64,000 nucleotides of DNA from Zygnema cylindricum (lineage: Eukaryota; Streptophyta; Zygnematophyceae; Zygnematales; Zygnemataceae): contig JBBHKE010003105.1 of the NCBI GenBank assembly GCA_037447655.1, positions 177,685-241,684 on the forward strand, read 5' to 3'. The translations under genes were made by a program, and so were the position numbers. Numbering within the stretch: position 1 is the first letter of the stretch; every line of letters begins with the position of its first letter. Under the pieces are notes generated by a model. The model saw only the letters and a list, made by a program, of their open reading frames with translations. It had not been told where the DNA came from and ran no database searches. Shown here piece after piece: positions 11,958-23,214 of the stretch.

Positions 11958-14890
11958 CTATTCACTTAATCCCACTGCGTCTCTACAATACTTCAGCTTA
12001 ACAGCAGGAAGGCCTTTAGTGAGTATATCAGCAATCATTTTTGCATCTGGCAAATAACATAATTTAATCACTCTAGAGAACACCTTTTCTCTTACAAAGT
12101 GTAATCGTACATCCATGTGCTTGCTTTTGAAGTGATGACTCGGGTTAGAAGCAATGGCAATGGCAGCCTGGTTATCACACCAGATTACCTGTGGACCAAC
12201 TTGCATGTATCTTAGTTCTTGTAACATGGATTTTACCCATAAGAGTTCTTTGAGGGCCGAGCTTGCTGCCATATATTCTGACTCCATTGTCGATTGTGCT
12301 GTAACCTTTTGAAGTTTGCTGCTCCAACTGCAAGTACCGTTCCCAATTTGTAGATTGAATCCCGTGGTGGATTTCCTGCTTGGCATGTCGCCATAGCTTG
12401 CATCACTCCATGTTTGCAGCTTGACTTCTCCTCCGCCTAGAGTGAGTTTGAGATCTTTAGTTCCTGCCAAATATCTTAAGACTCTCTTTGCTGCATCAAG
12501 ATCAGATTTTCTCGGATTTTCCAGACTCCTGCTCAGTACCCCGACTGCTGCAGCAATGTCAGGACGGGTACAGTTCATGAAATATATTAAGCTTCCCACT
12601 ATCTGTCTATAAGGTATTATTGTCATAGGATCATTCTCCCCTGACTCTAAATACTCGCTAACAATGACACCTGGTTCTGTCTCTTCTCCCTCTAACTTCT
12701 GCCTAAACTCCATTGGAGTTAAACATCCCTTTGCCCCCCGCATTCCGTACTCATCTAACATGTTTCCAATAGCCTCCTTTTGAGTCAATTTTATAATTTT
12801 CTTATTTCTGTCCCTCTCTACCTGGATACCCAAAATATATTTTGCCTCACCGAGGTCTTTCATCTCGAACCGTGAGTTTAGAGCAGTTTTGATTTTGTTA
12901 ATTTCAGCCATTGATTTGCTAATTAATAGTAAATCATCTACATATACTGCTATATACACTATCCCATTTTCACCCTTTAGAACGTAGACAGAGTGATCAG
13001 AACTTGTCCTTTGAAATCCTAGACTAGTCAAGAATTCATCAAGCTTTATATTCCACTCTCTGGGGGCCTGTTTTAGGCCGTACAAAGATTTTAGCAACTT
13101 GCATACTAAGTGCTCTTTTCCTGGTTCCACATACTTTTCAGGCTGCTGCATGTAAATGGTCTCTTCTAGTTATCCGTGCAAAAAGGCCGTTTTTACATCC
13201 ATCTGATGAATTTCCATATCTTCTATAGCAGCTAGGGACAGCAAAATCCTAACTGTTGGAAATCTTACAACCGGAGAAAAAGTTTCTTCAAAGTCGATTC
13301 CTTCCTTTTGATTGTACCCCTTCGCCACAAGTCTGGCCTTATAGCGTTCAATGGTGTTATCGGGATTTAACTTCACCTTGAATACCCATTTGCTGCCGAT
13401 CGCTTTTCGGTCTGGAGGAAGGTCCACGAGCTCCCATGTTTGAGCCTCCATGATCGACTTCATTTCGTCGTTTGCCGCCTCAATCCAGTGATTCCGCTCT
13501 GGTGATGAGAAGGCCTCTTGGATGGTCAAAGGCTCCCCTGAGACTGCCGAGTAGGCAAAGTGAGAGTTTGCTTGCAGACGGCTGCTTGATCTTCTTCCCT
13601 CCGGAAATTCTGAGGCTGAGATCGTCGGATGCCGCGTATTGCGCTGATTGCGCTGAGTGCGCTGGTTGCGATCCGTGTGTATTGACTGCTCTTGGTCCGC
13701 CTGGACCTGAAGTTGGTTAGGAACTTGGAGAGAGACTGACTCCGGAGTCATAACCGGAGTGTGTGGAATCTGCGTGACAATTTTCTGCATGGAATCTAAG
13801 ATGACATACTCCTGTAATTTGTGTTGCTTTTGTTGCTCTGTCATTTGAAATAAATCTATGGAGTCCAGTTCATCCTTAACAATGATGTTTCTAGCGACAA
13901 CTATTTTTTGCCTTTCAAACACAAAGACTCTATAACCTTTGGAGTGATCATCATATCCCAACAGAATACCCGGTAATCCCTTCGGTTCCATTTTCCATCT
14001 ATCTGTAGACGTATCCAATATAAAGCATTGACTACCAAAGACTTTGAAATGGCTAACATCTGGTTTGCTACCTGTCCAGATCTCGTAAAGAGTTGTTTCT
14101 ACCGATCTTGATCCTATCCTATTTTTAATATAAACTGCACAATTTAGAGCCTCAACCCAGAATTTCGGATCCACATTTTTATCTGCGAGCATAGACCTAG
14201 AGCTTTCCGTGAGAGTTCTATTCAGTCTTTCCGACACCCCATTTTGTTCCGTTGAATATGGAACAGTCAATAGATGACTAATGCCTTCCTCGAGTAAAAA
14301 TGTTTCAAATTCTTTCGATGTATATTCACCACCATTGTCCGATCTGAGCTGTAAAATAGATGAATTATGAAGTTTTTCAGCCCATGCTTTATAGTGTTTG
14401 AAGTGACCAAACACTTCACTCTTCTCCTTCATAAAGTAAACTTTTGTAAACCTGGAGAAATCATCTGTGAAGGTGACCATATATTTCATCCCTCCGGCAG
14501 ATGGAACCTTCGCCGGACCAAAGACATCCGAATGAATTTGTTGTAAAAGTCTCGTTGACCGACACTCAGACTCCTTAGGAAATGGCAATCTGTGGATTTT
14601 GCCTAAAGCGCAACCATCGCAAGTTTTGACCGGCCCATCTGTGATTGATACACCCTCTATTTTGCCAGCAATGACCATTTTCCTCAAACTATCATAATTT
14701 ACATGGCCTAATCTTTTGTGCCACAACTCATCTGAGTGCAAAACACCGGAGTACAAAACATCATTCTCTTTGGTATTAGCCATATCCATGCGATACATCT
14801 TTCTACTATCTCTAGTACCTGTAACCGCAACCTTGCCATTTTTGCTAACAACTTGTCGACCATTTTTCAAATTAACCTCAAAGCCTTTTG
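11958..14890 (-). pseudogene. Copia I pol: integrase, reverse transcriptase, RNase H
   Basis: From high to low coordinates: the GAG-pre-integrase zinc finger ([12 protein letters not shown] ... CDGCALGK), an integrase core with the D-D-E signature (HSDVFGP, SDNGGEY, and E in [13 protein letters not shown]), then the Copia-type RT beginning near W-E-L-V-D. After TAFLHG a TAA stop interrupts (about 13160). Reading resumes in the same frame with the catalytic YVDDLL, the KSLYGLKQAP motif, and a C-terminal RNase H with WSDASYGD, MESEYMA and DNQAAIAI, ending at 11958. One nonsense codon plus an upstream frameshift make this a young but dead copy. Confidence 0.92.
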
Positions 14891-15480
14891 CTCTCTACTA
14901 ACGATGTAGAAAACAGATTTTTCTTAAAGTCAGGCACAAATAAGACATTGTGAAGAGTCCTTTCAATTGCTTTGCCTTCCACATCAACTAGTAAGGACAC
15001 ATCACCCACAGCACGAGTTTGGGCACTCATTCCACAAGCATAATAAATATTTTTCTCCGGCGTTGCTTTCATATTTTTGAAGATGGCCTTGTTCCAACAC
15101 ATGTGGGCTGACGCTCCTGTATCCATTATCCATCCTGGGTCCTTCGCGCCCTCCATTGCAGCCGCCATAGCGAAGAGATCCGTATCGTCCTCCGTAGAAA
15201 CCATGAAAGGCTCGTCTTGGAGAGACGAAGAAGCCGAAAATAGTGCATTTCCACGAGGTGTAGTCCCCGTGAAGCCTTTGTAAAATTGGCTATGTTGCCA
15301 TCCCGGCCGGTATAAACCTGTATCGTTAGCTTTTTTAAGCTTAGGACAAAATTTGTATCCATGACCTCTCTCACTACAATAAAAGCATGCATTGTTGGAT
15401 TGTCTATTTCCTCCTTGATTAAAATGTCTGAACTGACTATACTGATTTCTTTGCGGATTAAACTGTCCTTTTCTCTCAAA
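14880..15480 (-). pseudogene. Copia I nucleocapsid knuckle and aspartic protease
   Basis: A CCHC knuckle CFYCSERGHGYKFC lies at about 15395-15354 (C-x2-C-x4-H-x4-C), followed in another frame by the protease with WIMDTGASAHMC at about 15130 and a flap-like NVLFVPDFKKNL. A frameshift at about 14890 separates it from pol. In an intact element these are parts of one Gag-Pol polyprotein. Confidence 0.85.
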
Positions 15481-15534
15481 GTCTGAATTAAAAGCCTCTA
15501 CTTCCTCAACATTGAGAATATTAGACGTAGCTTC

Positions 15535-16097
15535 CTATTCTAGTAAAATATTGATGGCTAACTGTAAAGTCCAGCTAGCTTTATCTTTTTGTTTGAGCAT
15601 GTCAGATGCTCCTTTCATACTACGAGGGAGACCCCTCATGAGCAATGCCGCAAGTTGAAAAGGAGGAAACACCCCACCTGCACAAGCATGTGCATCTACA
15701 AGGATACGAAATTTGTTAGAATATTCAGCCATTGTACGCCAGCCAATAGAAGCTCTTCCTAGACATTTGCCTTTTCATAATCACTTTTAAGAGATTTCCA
15801 GATATCAATTGTTTTTTTCATCTTTATCCGAGACAAAGCTAAGTCCTCAGATATACAAAATTTCAGAATAGAACGAGCTTGCGTATTTTTCTTAGACCAT
15901 GATGGATCAGATTCATCCAGCGAGCCATCTAATATATCCAAAAGATTGACATTTTCAAAATGTGTTTCCACCATATCCGCCCAGTAAACATACTTATCCC
16001 CGGAAAAGATAGGAATTCTTGATGACAGGCCCATAACCTGTTGTTCTACAACCACCGGTGCAGGTGGAGAAGCAGCAGTAGTAGTAGAATTAGACAT
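15535..16097 (-). pseudogene. Copia I gag, starting inside the 5' LTR
   Basis: The ATG at 16097 lies within the 5' LTR (16039-16893); its first 20 codons (starting MSNSTTTAASPPAPVVVEQ) are LTR sequence. The next codons spell Q-V-M-G across the primer-binding site. Downstream the typical Copia gag (UBN2-like) reading includes IFSGDKYVYW and IDIWKSLKSDY. Compared with Copia IV, a CAG codon has become TAG near 15757 and 25-30 bp are deleted before the block at 15732-15535. Confidence 0.85.
16027..16038 (-). other. Copia I primer-binding site (internal tRNA-iMet type)
   Basis: Immediately 3' of the 5' LTR on the minus strand is GGTTATGGGCC, complementary to the anticodon arm of eukaryotic initiator tRNA-Met (GGCCCAUAACC). 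This is the half-tRNA priming mode known from Drosophila copia, not the usual 3'-end tRNA match. It lies inside the gag reading frame. Confidence 0.8.
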
Positions 16098-16893
16098 GAT
16101 ACACTTTCAGAAGCTATCAAGAATCCTACCAAACAACTATTCTTAAGTGCTCACCAATTCTTATACAAGCATCCAAACCTCACAAAACTCTATCAGAATA
16201 TAGAGTAGCATAAACACTGATAACTCCCAAAGTTATAGCACAATTGACCCGACAACACTCAAGATATAATACTCAGAAGTTTCCCAAAAATTGTTTGCAG
16301 TTTTACTACTTGGAAGTCTGGATACATAATATGCTATGAGTCCTAAGTCTTATACTTGTGTTGAACTGGCAACACCATTGTACTTGAGAGGTACATCAAA
16401 CCACCAAGCTACCACTAATCTGTCAAGCTACTATTGCGCTATCACTAAGCTACCACTGAGCTATCACTAAGCTAACTAGAATCGTATCTATCGAAGTTGC
16501 TCTATCCTGTATATAATCACATTAAAAATATTAGACGTTGCGTTGTCCGTACGGACCGTATCAAACATAATCATGGTTGCCTTGTCCTGTCTGTGTTGAA
16601 GCTTCGCTGCTGCGCTACTCTGCTGTATAGCAGCTGCTTTGCTGCTGCGCTGCTCTGCTGCTGCGCTGCTCTGCTGCTGCGCTGCTCTGCTGTATAGCAG
16701 CTGCTCTGTTGTATAGCAGCTGCTCTGCTGTATAGTAGCTGCGCTGCTGTATAGCAGCTGCGCTGCTGTATAGCAGCTGCGCTGCTCTGTTGTATAGCAG
16801 CTGCGCCGCTCTGTTGTATAGCAGCTGCGCTGCTCTGTCTGTGAAGTAGCTGCGCTGCTCTGAGACTGAAAGCTTTCCAAAAAAAAGATAACA
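16039..16893 (-). repeat. Copia I 5' LTR
   Basis: 855 bp, sister of 10935-11805. It carries the GCAGCTGC minisatellite at about 16610-16860, A-box-like words, and the gag start codon near its 3' end. Confidence 0.92.
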
Positions 16894-16898
16894 CTGCG

Positions 16899-17320
16899 CC
16901 GTTGCGCTATTTTGTCAGCGCAGCGATAGCGCTGCGATTCTGTGACGACACTGCGATAACGCTGCGCTTTGGTGGTTGCGCAACCACAGTGCCGCGGTCC
17001 GGTAAAATCGCCGATGCCTTTCTTCACCGCGTCCCCAATATGATTGCGATGGTTGCTACAGTGCAATTCGCTCCTTTATCGCGTTCGCTACGATTGCCCC
17101 TCAGGTAAAGCCGAGTGTCCTCACTCTGCTGAAACCGGCGTAGCAACTCAGGTGAGTGTAGATCTTCCTCGTCCACCCAAGAGTCGTCCTCAACTCCGTA
17201 ACCCTTCCAACACACCAAATATTGGTGCGAGGTAGAATGCCGAGAGGGACGCGTCTGAAGGATCTCTTCCACCTCAAACTCGGCCGTAGTGCCCCAAATG
17301 GGCGGCAAAAAGGTACTAGG
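16899..17320 (-). pseudogene. Gypsy unit 1: chromodomain end of integrase
   Basis: The frame at 17308-17024 contains a chromodomain: FEVEEILQTR, then QYLVCWKGYG, DDSWVDEEDL and a helix SPELLRRF. Chromodomains fused to integrase define chromoviruses and direct insertion to marked chromatin in characterised relatives. After the domain a low-complexity tail runs to the Copia I insertion at 16899. The copy is partial because the element is split. Confidence 0.88.
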
Positions 17321-17323
17321 CCG

Positions 17324-17895
17324 TCAATTGGGAAAAATCGAATCGGGATCCCGAAATGGTTTTAGAAGGGAAACATGGAAGACATTGTGGATATGCCAGT
17401 CCCTCGTTATATCCAACCTGTAAGCCACCTCTCCTACCCGTGAAAAAGCTGTGAACGGGCGCGTGAATTTCGGTGCCAATTTCTTAGAGAGAGCACCCGC
17501 TAGTGATAAGTTTGCCATACTAAGGCGAACCTTATCACCCACACGAAAAACGGTGTCCTTTTAGTGAGCGTCGGCCTGCGAATTTTGCCGATCCTTTCCA
17601 AGCTAGAGCGCCTTCGCCGCTCTTTCTAGATTCCCTTGCAGCGTTTTGGCAAAATCGAGGGCTGCGGGTGTAGGGCAGTCCACTACCAACAAGTTTTGAG
17701 GAATTGTGGGCTGTCGACCATTGAGGGAGAATGGTGTAGCGTTCGTTGACGAGTGCACCGCACTGTTGTACGCCACTTCGATTACCGTTAAATGGTTCAC
17801 CCAATTTGTTTGGTGTACCGATACGTACGCATGCAAAGCCTCCTCCAAAGTGTGATTCACCCTTTCAGTTTGACCATCCGTTTGAGGGTGGTAAG
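17324..17895 (-). pseudogene. Gypsy unit 1: integrase C-terminal half
   Basis: The segment YHPQTDGQTERVN (near 17890-17850) marks the end of the integrase core and carries its catalytic glutamate; NSAVHSSTNATPF follows. In a second frame (17542-17324) comes the GPY/F-like part GDKVRLSMANLSL ... FHVSLLKPF. A frameshift lies near 17540-17600. The gene is cut at 17895 by the Copia II LTR, after GTGGTAAG. Confidence 0.88.
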
Positions 17896-18945
17896 TGAAA
17901 CTCTGAGACCTCAATAAGTCCTCAGAATGGACAGCTTCCAAGAAGCCTCTAGGATAACCCTGACCCCTCGGTGTTTCAGCAAGAACAACTAGCACCCTGG
18001 CAGATAAAAACTCCAACAACCTTTATCCCTATGAAGGCAAGACTCCCCTGAGTCGATAGCAAAAAGAATCTCCGAATTTGCTCCCATGAGCAGTAAGTTA
18101 TGGAGGGTCAAAGTTGACTTTTTTGTACACAAGCTCTGTGGGAGAGAGGGTCCTATCTACTAATTTTTTCTAAGTCTTATCTCTCTCACAGACTCTATCT
18201 ACTGATGTAAGGAGCCAATCAGATTACACTTCCGTACACAAAAGTACAGCTGCCGGTGTACTTTCTGTACGGACACTGTACAACATGACCTAAATGTCGA
18301 CACGTGGTTTATCCTGATTTGCTCCCTTGATCCTCGGAGATGCCGCGATCCAATATTATTCTGCCACGTGTCATCCGATGTGGCGATGACCATAAATCGT
18401 CGAAATCCTCTTTTGCGATCTCGACACTCATTCCGGCCGTCCAATTAAATGTACATTTAATCGTAGCCGTAATAAATACATGCGCGGTATTCGTTTCGCT
18501 ATCGAAACAAATGCGCGGTACTTGTTTCTTATCCGTACCGTAATCTGTACTTTTTCATAACTGAACAATGTATTCTGTAAGCAGTTTCCATTAAATGAAA
18601 TATCCTAGTTGGTAACGTTTAAATAAATATTAAACCCCGTAGCATGTATCATTAATTCTAGACCTAACGGATTAGGTTACTGACTACCGGCTGCATGCCG
18701 GCCTGCGAGTATCAAGATCAAATCCTTGTAGCATCACTAATCCATTTAGTAAATAAACTACCATTTATTTCCCGTAAACCTCTGGATTGCCTAAGTAGCC
18801 ATGACTCTAGTTTCCTCTCCATTTTTTCAGTGACTGTGACAAGTGTGGGAGTTGGAGAGAGAAGTTAGAGATAGACTGCCTCAGCTTCTTTATATCTTTC
18901 TATTTAGACGTAGAATATACTTAAAGAGAACCATCAATTTCTACA
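17896..18945 (-). repeat. Copia II 3' LTR
   Basis: About 1050 bp. The plus-strand left end TGAAACTCTGAGACC is the reverse complement of the end of the Copia III LTR (24382-24396), which fixes the boundary. The right end on the minus strand starts TGTAGAAATTG, preceded by a purine tract AAAATAAGGTGAG (18946-18958). A GATCAAATCC B-box-like word lies at 18716-18725 and CACGTG occurs twice in the U3/R region. Confidence 0.85.
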
Positions 18946-18975
18946 CTCACCTTATTTTCTAGTCAATCTTTAATT

Positions 18976-20500
18976 TTAGACACACTTCTCCTTGCAGAAA
19001 ATTAGCTTAGGGGAAGGCACAGGTTTGGTCATCATATCTGCTACCATCTCGCTATCTGGTCTGTACTCTAAACTGATTATTATGTTTTCTACTTTCTCTC
19101 TAACAAATCTGAGTCTAATGTCCACGTGTTTGGCTTTAAAATGATGTTTAGGATTGGCAGAAATAGCGATTGCTGCTTGATTATCACAATACATTTTCTG
19201 CACACCACTCTTAAGGTGACCAAGCTCACCAAGCAAAGACTTGACCCACATCAATTCTTTTACAGTAGAGCAAGATGCCATATACTCAGCCTCCATGATG
19301 GATTGAGCAATAACCTTTTGCTGTTTGCTACTCCAACAGCAAGCCCCATCACCCACATATAATACATATCCAGAAGTACATCTCCTCATAGGAGCATCAC
19401 CATAACTGACATCACTCCAAGTAGTGATGTCAATATTCTCCACACCCAAATGCAACCATAGATCCCTTGTTCCTATCAAATATCTAAGGACTCTCTTAGC
19501 TGCCTCCCAATCCCTCTAAATGGGAGCATTTAGACTTCTACTCAACACTCCTAAAGCTGCAGCTAAATCCGACCGGGTACAATTCATAAAATAGATTAGA
19601 CTTCCCACTACTTGCCTGTAAGGAATAGTCTGCATGAACTTTTTTTCTTCAGGAGATAATTCCTCGTCTAAGACTATGACTCCTTCTTCCTCACTCCCCT
19701 CACTTCCTTTCTGTAACTCCATTGGAGTTGTACAACTATTAGCTTTATCCATCTGAAATTTTTCAAGCATGTTCCCTATTGTTTCCTTTTGAGTCAATCT
19801 TATAATCTTTCTTTTTTGGTCTCTCTCTACTTGAATTCCCAAAATATATTTTGCTTCCCCCATATCCTTCATTTCAAATCTCCCCTTAAGATCGGTTTTC
19901 AGTTTATTTTTTTTTTCCATTGATTTACTTAAAACAAGCAAATCATCAACATAAATTGCAATAAATATAAAACCTTCCTCATCTTCAAAAACATAGATTG
20001 AGTGATCTGAGCTGATCCGGATATATCCCAGACCGGTAAGAAACTCATCAAGCTTCTTATTCCACTGTCGAGGCGCCTGTTTCAAACCATAAAGAGATTT
20101 AATCACGCGGCATACCTTACTCTCCTCTCCTTCCTCCACAAACCCTTCGGGTTGTCGCATGAAGATCTCCTCTTCCAATTCTCAATGCAAAAAGGTTGTC
20201 TTGATGTCCATATGGTGGACTTCCATGTCTTCCGTTGCTGCCAGGCTGAGAACTATGCGGACGTAGGGAAACTTGACCACAGGGGCAAAGGTTTCCTCGT
20301 AGTCAATTCCCTCCTTTTGTGTAAATCCCTTTGCCACTAATCGGGCCTTGTAGCGTTCGATTGTGTTATCTGGGTTCAGTTTTAATTTGAAAACCCACTT
20401 ACAACCAATTGGTTTTCGGTTGGGTGGACAATCCACCAGCTCCTATATATCGGCTGCCATAATTGAGGCCATCTCCTCATTGATGGCTGTCTTCCACCGG
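18976..20500 (-). pseudogene. Copia II reverse transcriptase and RNase H
   Basis: The RT carries [30 protein letters not shown] and the catalytic YVDDLLVLSKS. The RNase H carries WSDVSYGDAP, MEAEYMASC and DNQAAIAI, ending at 18976. TGA interrupts after FLH (about 20180), TAG after LNAPI (about 19515), and another stop lies near 20440. The rest of the frame is open, so decay is limited. Confidence 0.88.
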
Positions 20501-20799
20501 TTTCTTTCTGGACAAGTCATCGCCTCTCCATTAGTTTGAGGTTCATCTTGATAAGATAGTTTAGTTACCTTGTTATTAACCTGTTTTTCTTGCAGTCTTT
20601 TGCTAGTTTTCTTCCCCCCTTAAAATCTGAGGCCAGAATAGATGGTTCTCGTGGATTCTTTCGAACAAACTCGGCTTCTCCCCTATCCCTTGATTCCGAA
20701 TCAATTTCCACCACGTCTTCCGCTTCGGGTAGAGTTGTCACTGGAGTTTCCACAACCGAGTCCTTTACGGTCTGATTTGTACCTGCAAGAATGTCATCA

Positions 20800-21832
20800 T
20801 CTCAAAAACATGGATAGTTAGGAAGCTCAAAGTCATCAGAATTTTCTGACTCAAATCTGATTTTTACTGACTTTGTATACTTGAAAGGATCCACAGACTT
20901 TCCTTCATCTATAACTTCTAGATGTTTTACTAAGATTATATCTTCCCTTTTTAGATCGTAAACTCTATATCCTTTAACATCCTCATCATATCCTAACAAG
21001 TATCCCGATTTTCCTTTAGGATCTAGCTTCCAATTAGACCGACTTGTATCCAGACTGAATACTTGATTGCCGAAAACCTTTAAGTGAGATATGTTTGGTT
21101 TTTGGCCTGTCCATCTCTCTTAAGGTGTTTGATCTTTTATAGCTAAAGTAAGAACTCTATTTTGAGGTAATTAGCACAGTTCATTGCTTCTGCCCAAAAC
21201 CTTTTCCTATTTTCTTATCTGACAACATACTTCTAGCACTATCACTTAGTGTTTTGTTTAACCTTTCAACTACCAAATTCTGTTCCGCGTTTTTTGGAAC
21301 TGTCTTTTGGTGTTGGACTCCTTCTTCCCTCAGAAAATCCTCAAACTGGTTAGAAGTATACTCTCCACTATTGTCACTCCTTACTCTCTTGATTGGAGTT
21401 TCATAGAGTTTTTCGCTCCATGCTTTATATTGTCTAAAACAATTCGAGTTTTTGACTTGTTTTTCAAAAAATACACCCGCGAATACCGAGACTAATCATC
21501 AGTGATAGTCATCATAAATCTCTTCCCCCCAGTGAGGGCACTATAGCCGGTCCCCAAATATCTGTGTGTATTAGATCTAGAATTTTTTCTCCCCTATAGG
21601 TGGCTGTTTTAGGAAAGGGTAATCTGTGTGCTTTACCTTGAGCACATCCACTACAATCACTTATATTATCACTCTCACTGAACTGAATCCCTTCCACCAC
21701 TCCCATCTTTTTCATCTCTCCTAACTTATCTAGATTCACATGCCCAAGCCTCTTATGCCACATCATAATATCATGTACACCAGCATAATAAAGCTTCCTT
21801 GTTTCATTACTTAAAATCAGCCTAAACATCCC
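20800..21832 (-). pseudogene. Copia II integrase, fragmented
   Basis: The pre-integrase finger is clear ([14 protein letters not shown] ... CSGCAQGKAH) followed by DLIHTDIWGP at about 21570. The core between 21510 and 21000 is in several frames. A linker with MLGYDEDVKGYRVYDL at 20999 follows the core. Frameshifts and stops exclude activity. Confidence 0.8.
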
Positions 21833-23214
21833 TTAGCTACCTTTCTCAACAATGAAATAGACATCCTCCTCAAAACTAGCAGTAAAGACTCCTTCCCTAG
21901 TGCTAGTTATAAAACCCTTATCATCTAATACAAATGTAGAGATGAGGTTTTTGTTCAGCTCCGGAATAAACAATACATCGGAGAATATTACTATGGATGT
22001 CTTTCCTTCTACGAACACTTTCAGATCTACCGATCCTACAAGAGTAATAGTGTCTATCCTCCCATCCCCGAACTCTACCTCTACGGTGGGAATCTTTCTT
22101 ATCTTAGTGAACAGGTGCCTATCCTTCCACATGTGCATGACGACACCTGAATCTATAATCCAACCTGCTTCACCTTTCAATCTTTGTGGAATTTCGACCT
22201 CGTTTTTTGCCTCCAACTCCTCATCCAAAATAAGCTCATCGTCCTCGTCCTCGGATTCCGCCTCATGTACCTGTGTCACAAGGGCCTTTTTCTTTCCTCT
22301 CGGGGTACCACCGGTCTGCCCCTCCTTTAACCGAAGCTCGGTTAGCTTAGTGCACTCACCCATATAGTGCCCCGTTTTCTTACAAAAATGACATAAACCT
22401 TTGGGAGCCCTTGGTCCGAACTTGTCGGTCTGATTTTTATGCTCCCTCCCCCCATAGTTTCTGACCGGTTTCCTGGAATCCTTGTTCCTCCAATCGGTCG
22501 CAGTTGCCAAGAATTGCCCACTCTTTCCTCCCTTTCGGATCTCAATCGTATTCTCCCGAACGAGAATCATCCCTACCACTGAGTTCCATATCCAACGTGA
22601 GTCTGGCAAGTCCTGCACACGGTTGACTATGTTCTCGAACTCATCGGGTAACTTCATCAGTAAACAGTTAACTTTTCTTTTTCACTAAAATCTTTTCCCG
22701 CACTCTCTAGCTCCATGAAGAGTGTAGCTAGCTCATTGCAAAAATCCAACAACTTCCCCCCTTTGTATAATTACTCCTTAACTTTCTGATCAGCCAAATG
22801 TTGTTGTGAATCGTACCACTTCGGTACATCTCTATGAGAGCCATCCAAAGATCGGATGCCCTTTCTACTTGCAAATGAGGACATGCAAGTCCTTGAGTAA
22901 GTTGGCGTAGGATGAAGTTTTTTGCCGCCATATTGTTAAAGTCCCAGGTTTCAGTATCATTCTCCTCGTTCCTCGGAATTGGTGAAATGAATGCTGAACC
23001 AGTTGCTATTGGTGTGGTCATCTCTTTCTCCGCTCCTTTGTCCACCACCTCTCCTTCCTTTGTCTCCACCGTTGAAGATGGATCCGCTTTCTTTGTGAAT
23101 CTGCTTCCTCCAAACCTTGGAGGGATTCCAAGACTTGATGGATGCCCCAATCGTCCACTCACTATCCCCCAAATTTTTTCTTCGCATAGAGCACCTATCA
23201 TCATACTTTCCCAA
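21833..23214 (-). pseudogene. Copia II gag, knuckle and protease
   Basis: The gag part at 23204-22728 resembles the Copia III gag (EEKIWGIVSGR against EKHLWGIFSGQ; LRKLRSNY-type helices). The frame at 22657-21833 holds a CCHC knuckle CHFCKKTGHYMGEC and the protease GWIIDSGVVMHMW with LNKNLIST. The usual D-S-G-A active-site loop reads D-S-G-V. Frameshifts lie near 22660-22730. Confidence 0.82.

Larger units (their letters stand above)
10935..16893 (-). mobile_element. Copia I, complete LTR retrotransposon, 5.96 kb
   Basis: LTRs at 10935-11805 and 16039-16893 bound a gag-protease-integrase-RT-RNase H interior on the minus strand, the Copia (Ty1) order. Both LTRs begin TGTTGTTC and end AACA on the plus strand. 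The flanks carry a perfect 5-bp duplication CTGCG (10930-10934, 16894-16898), and Gypsy sequence continues on both sides, so this is a simple insertion into the Gypsy unit. The coding region is broken by a stop and a 25-30-bp deletion in gag, a frameshift near 14890 and one stop near 13160, so it is not autonomous now. LTR lengths differ mainly by minisatellite copy number. Confidence 0.93.
17896..23214 (-). mobile_element. Copia II, 5'-truncated/interrupted
   Basis: A minus-strand Copia element with a 3' LTR, RNase H, RT, broken integrase, protease, knuckle and most of gag. Gag stops abruptly at 23214, where a plus-strand LTR (Copia III) begins in the codons for H-W-E-S. Its own 5' LTR and about 20 gag codons are not adjacent. 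It inserted into the Gypsy integrase at 17895. The matching right flank of the target is not seen because of later deletion. Confidence 0.8.

Noticed and set aside
16488-17066. 192-codon ORF rich in Q, S, A
   Set aside because: Mostly minisatellite of the Copia I LTR running into Gypsy sequence; no independent gene.
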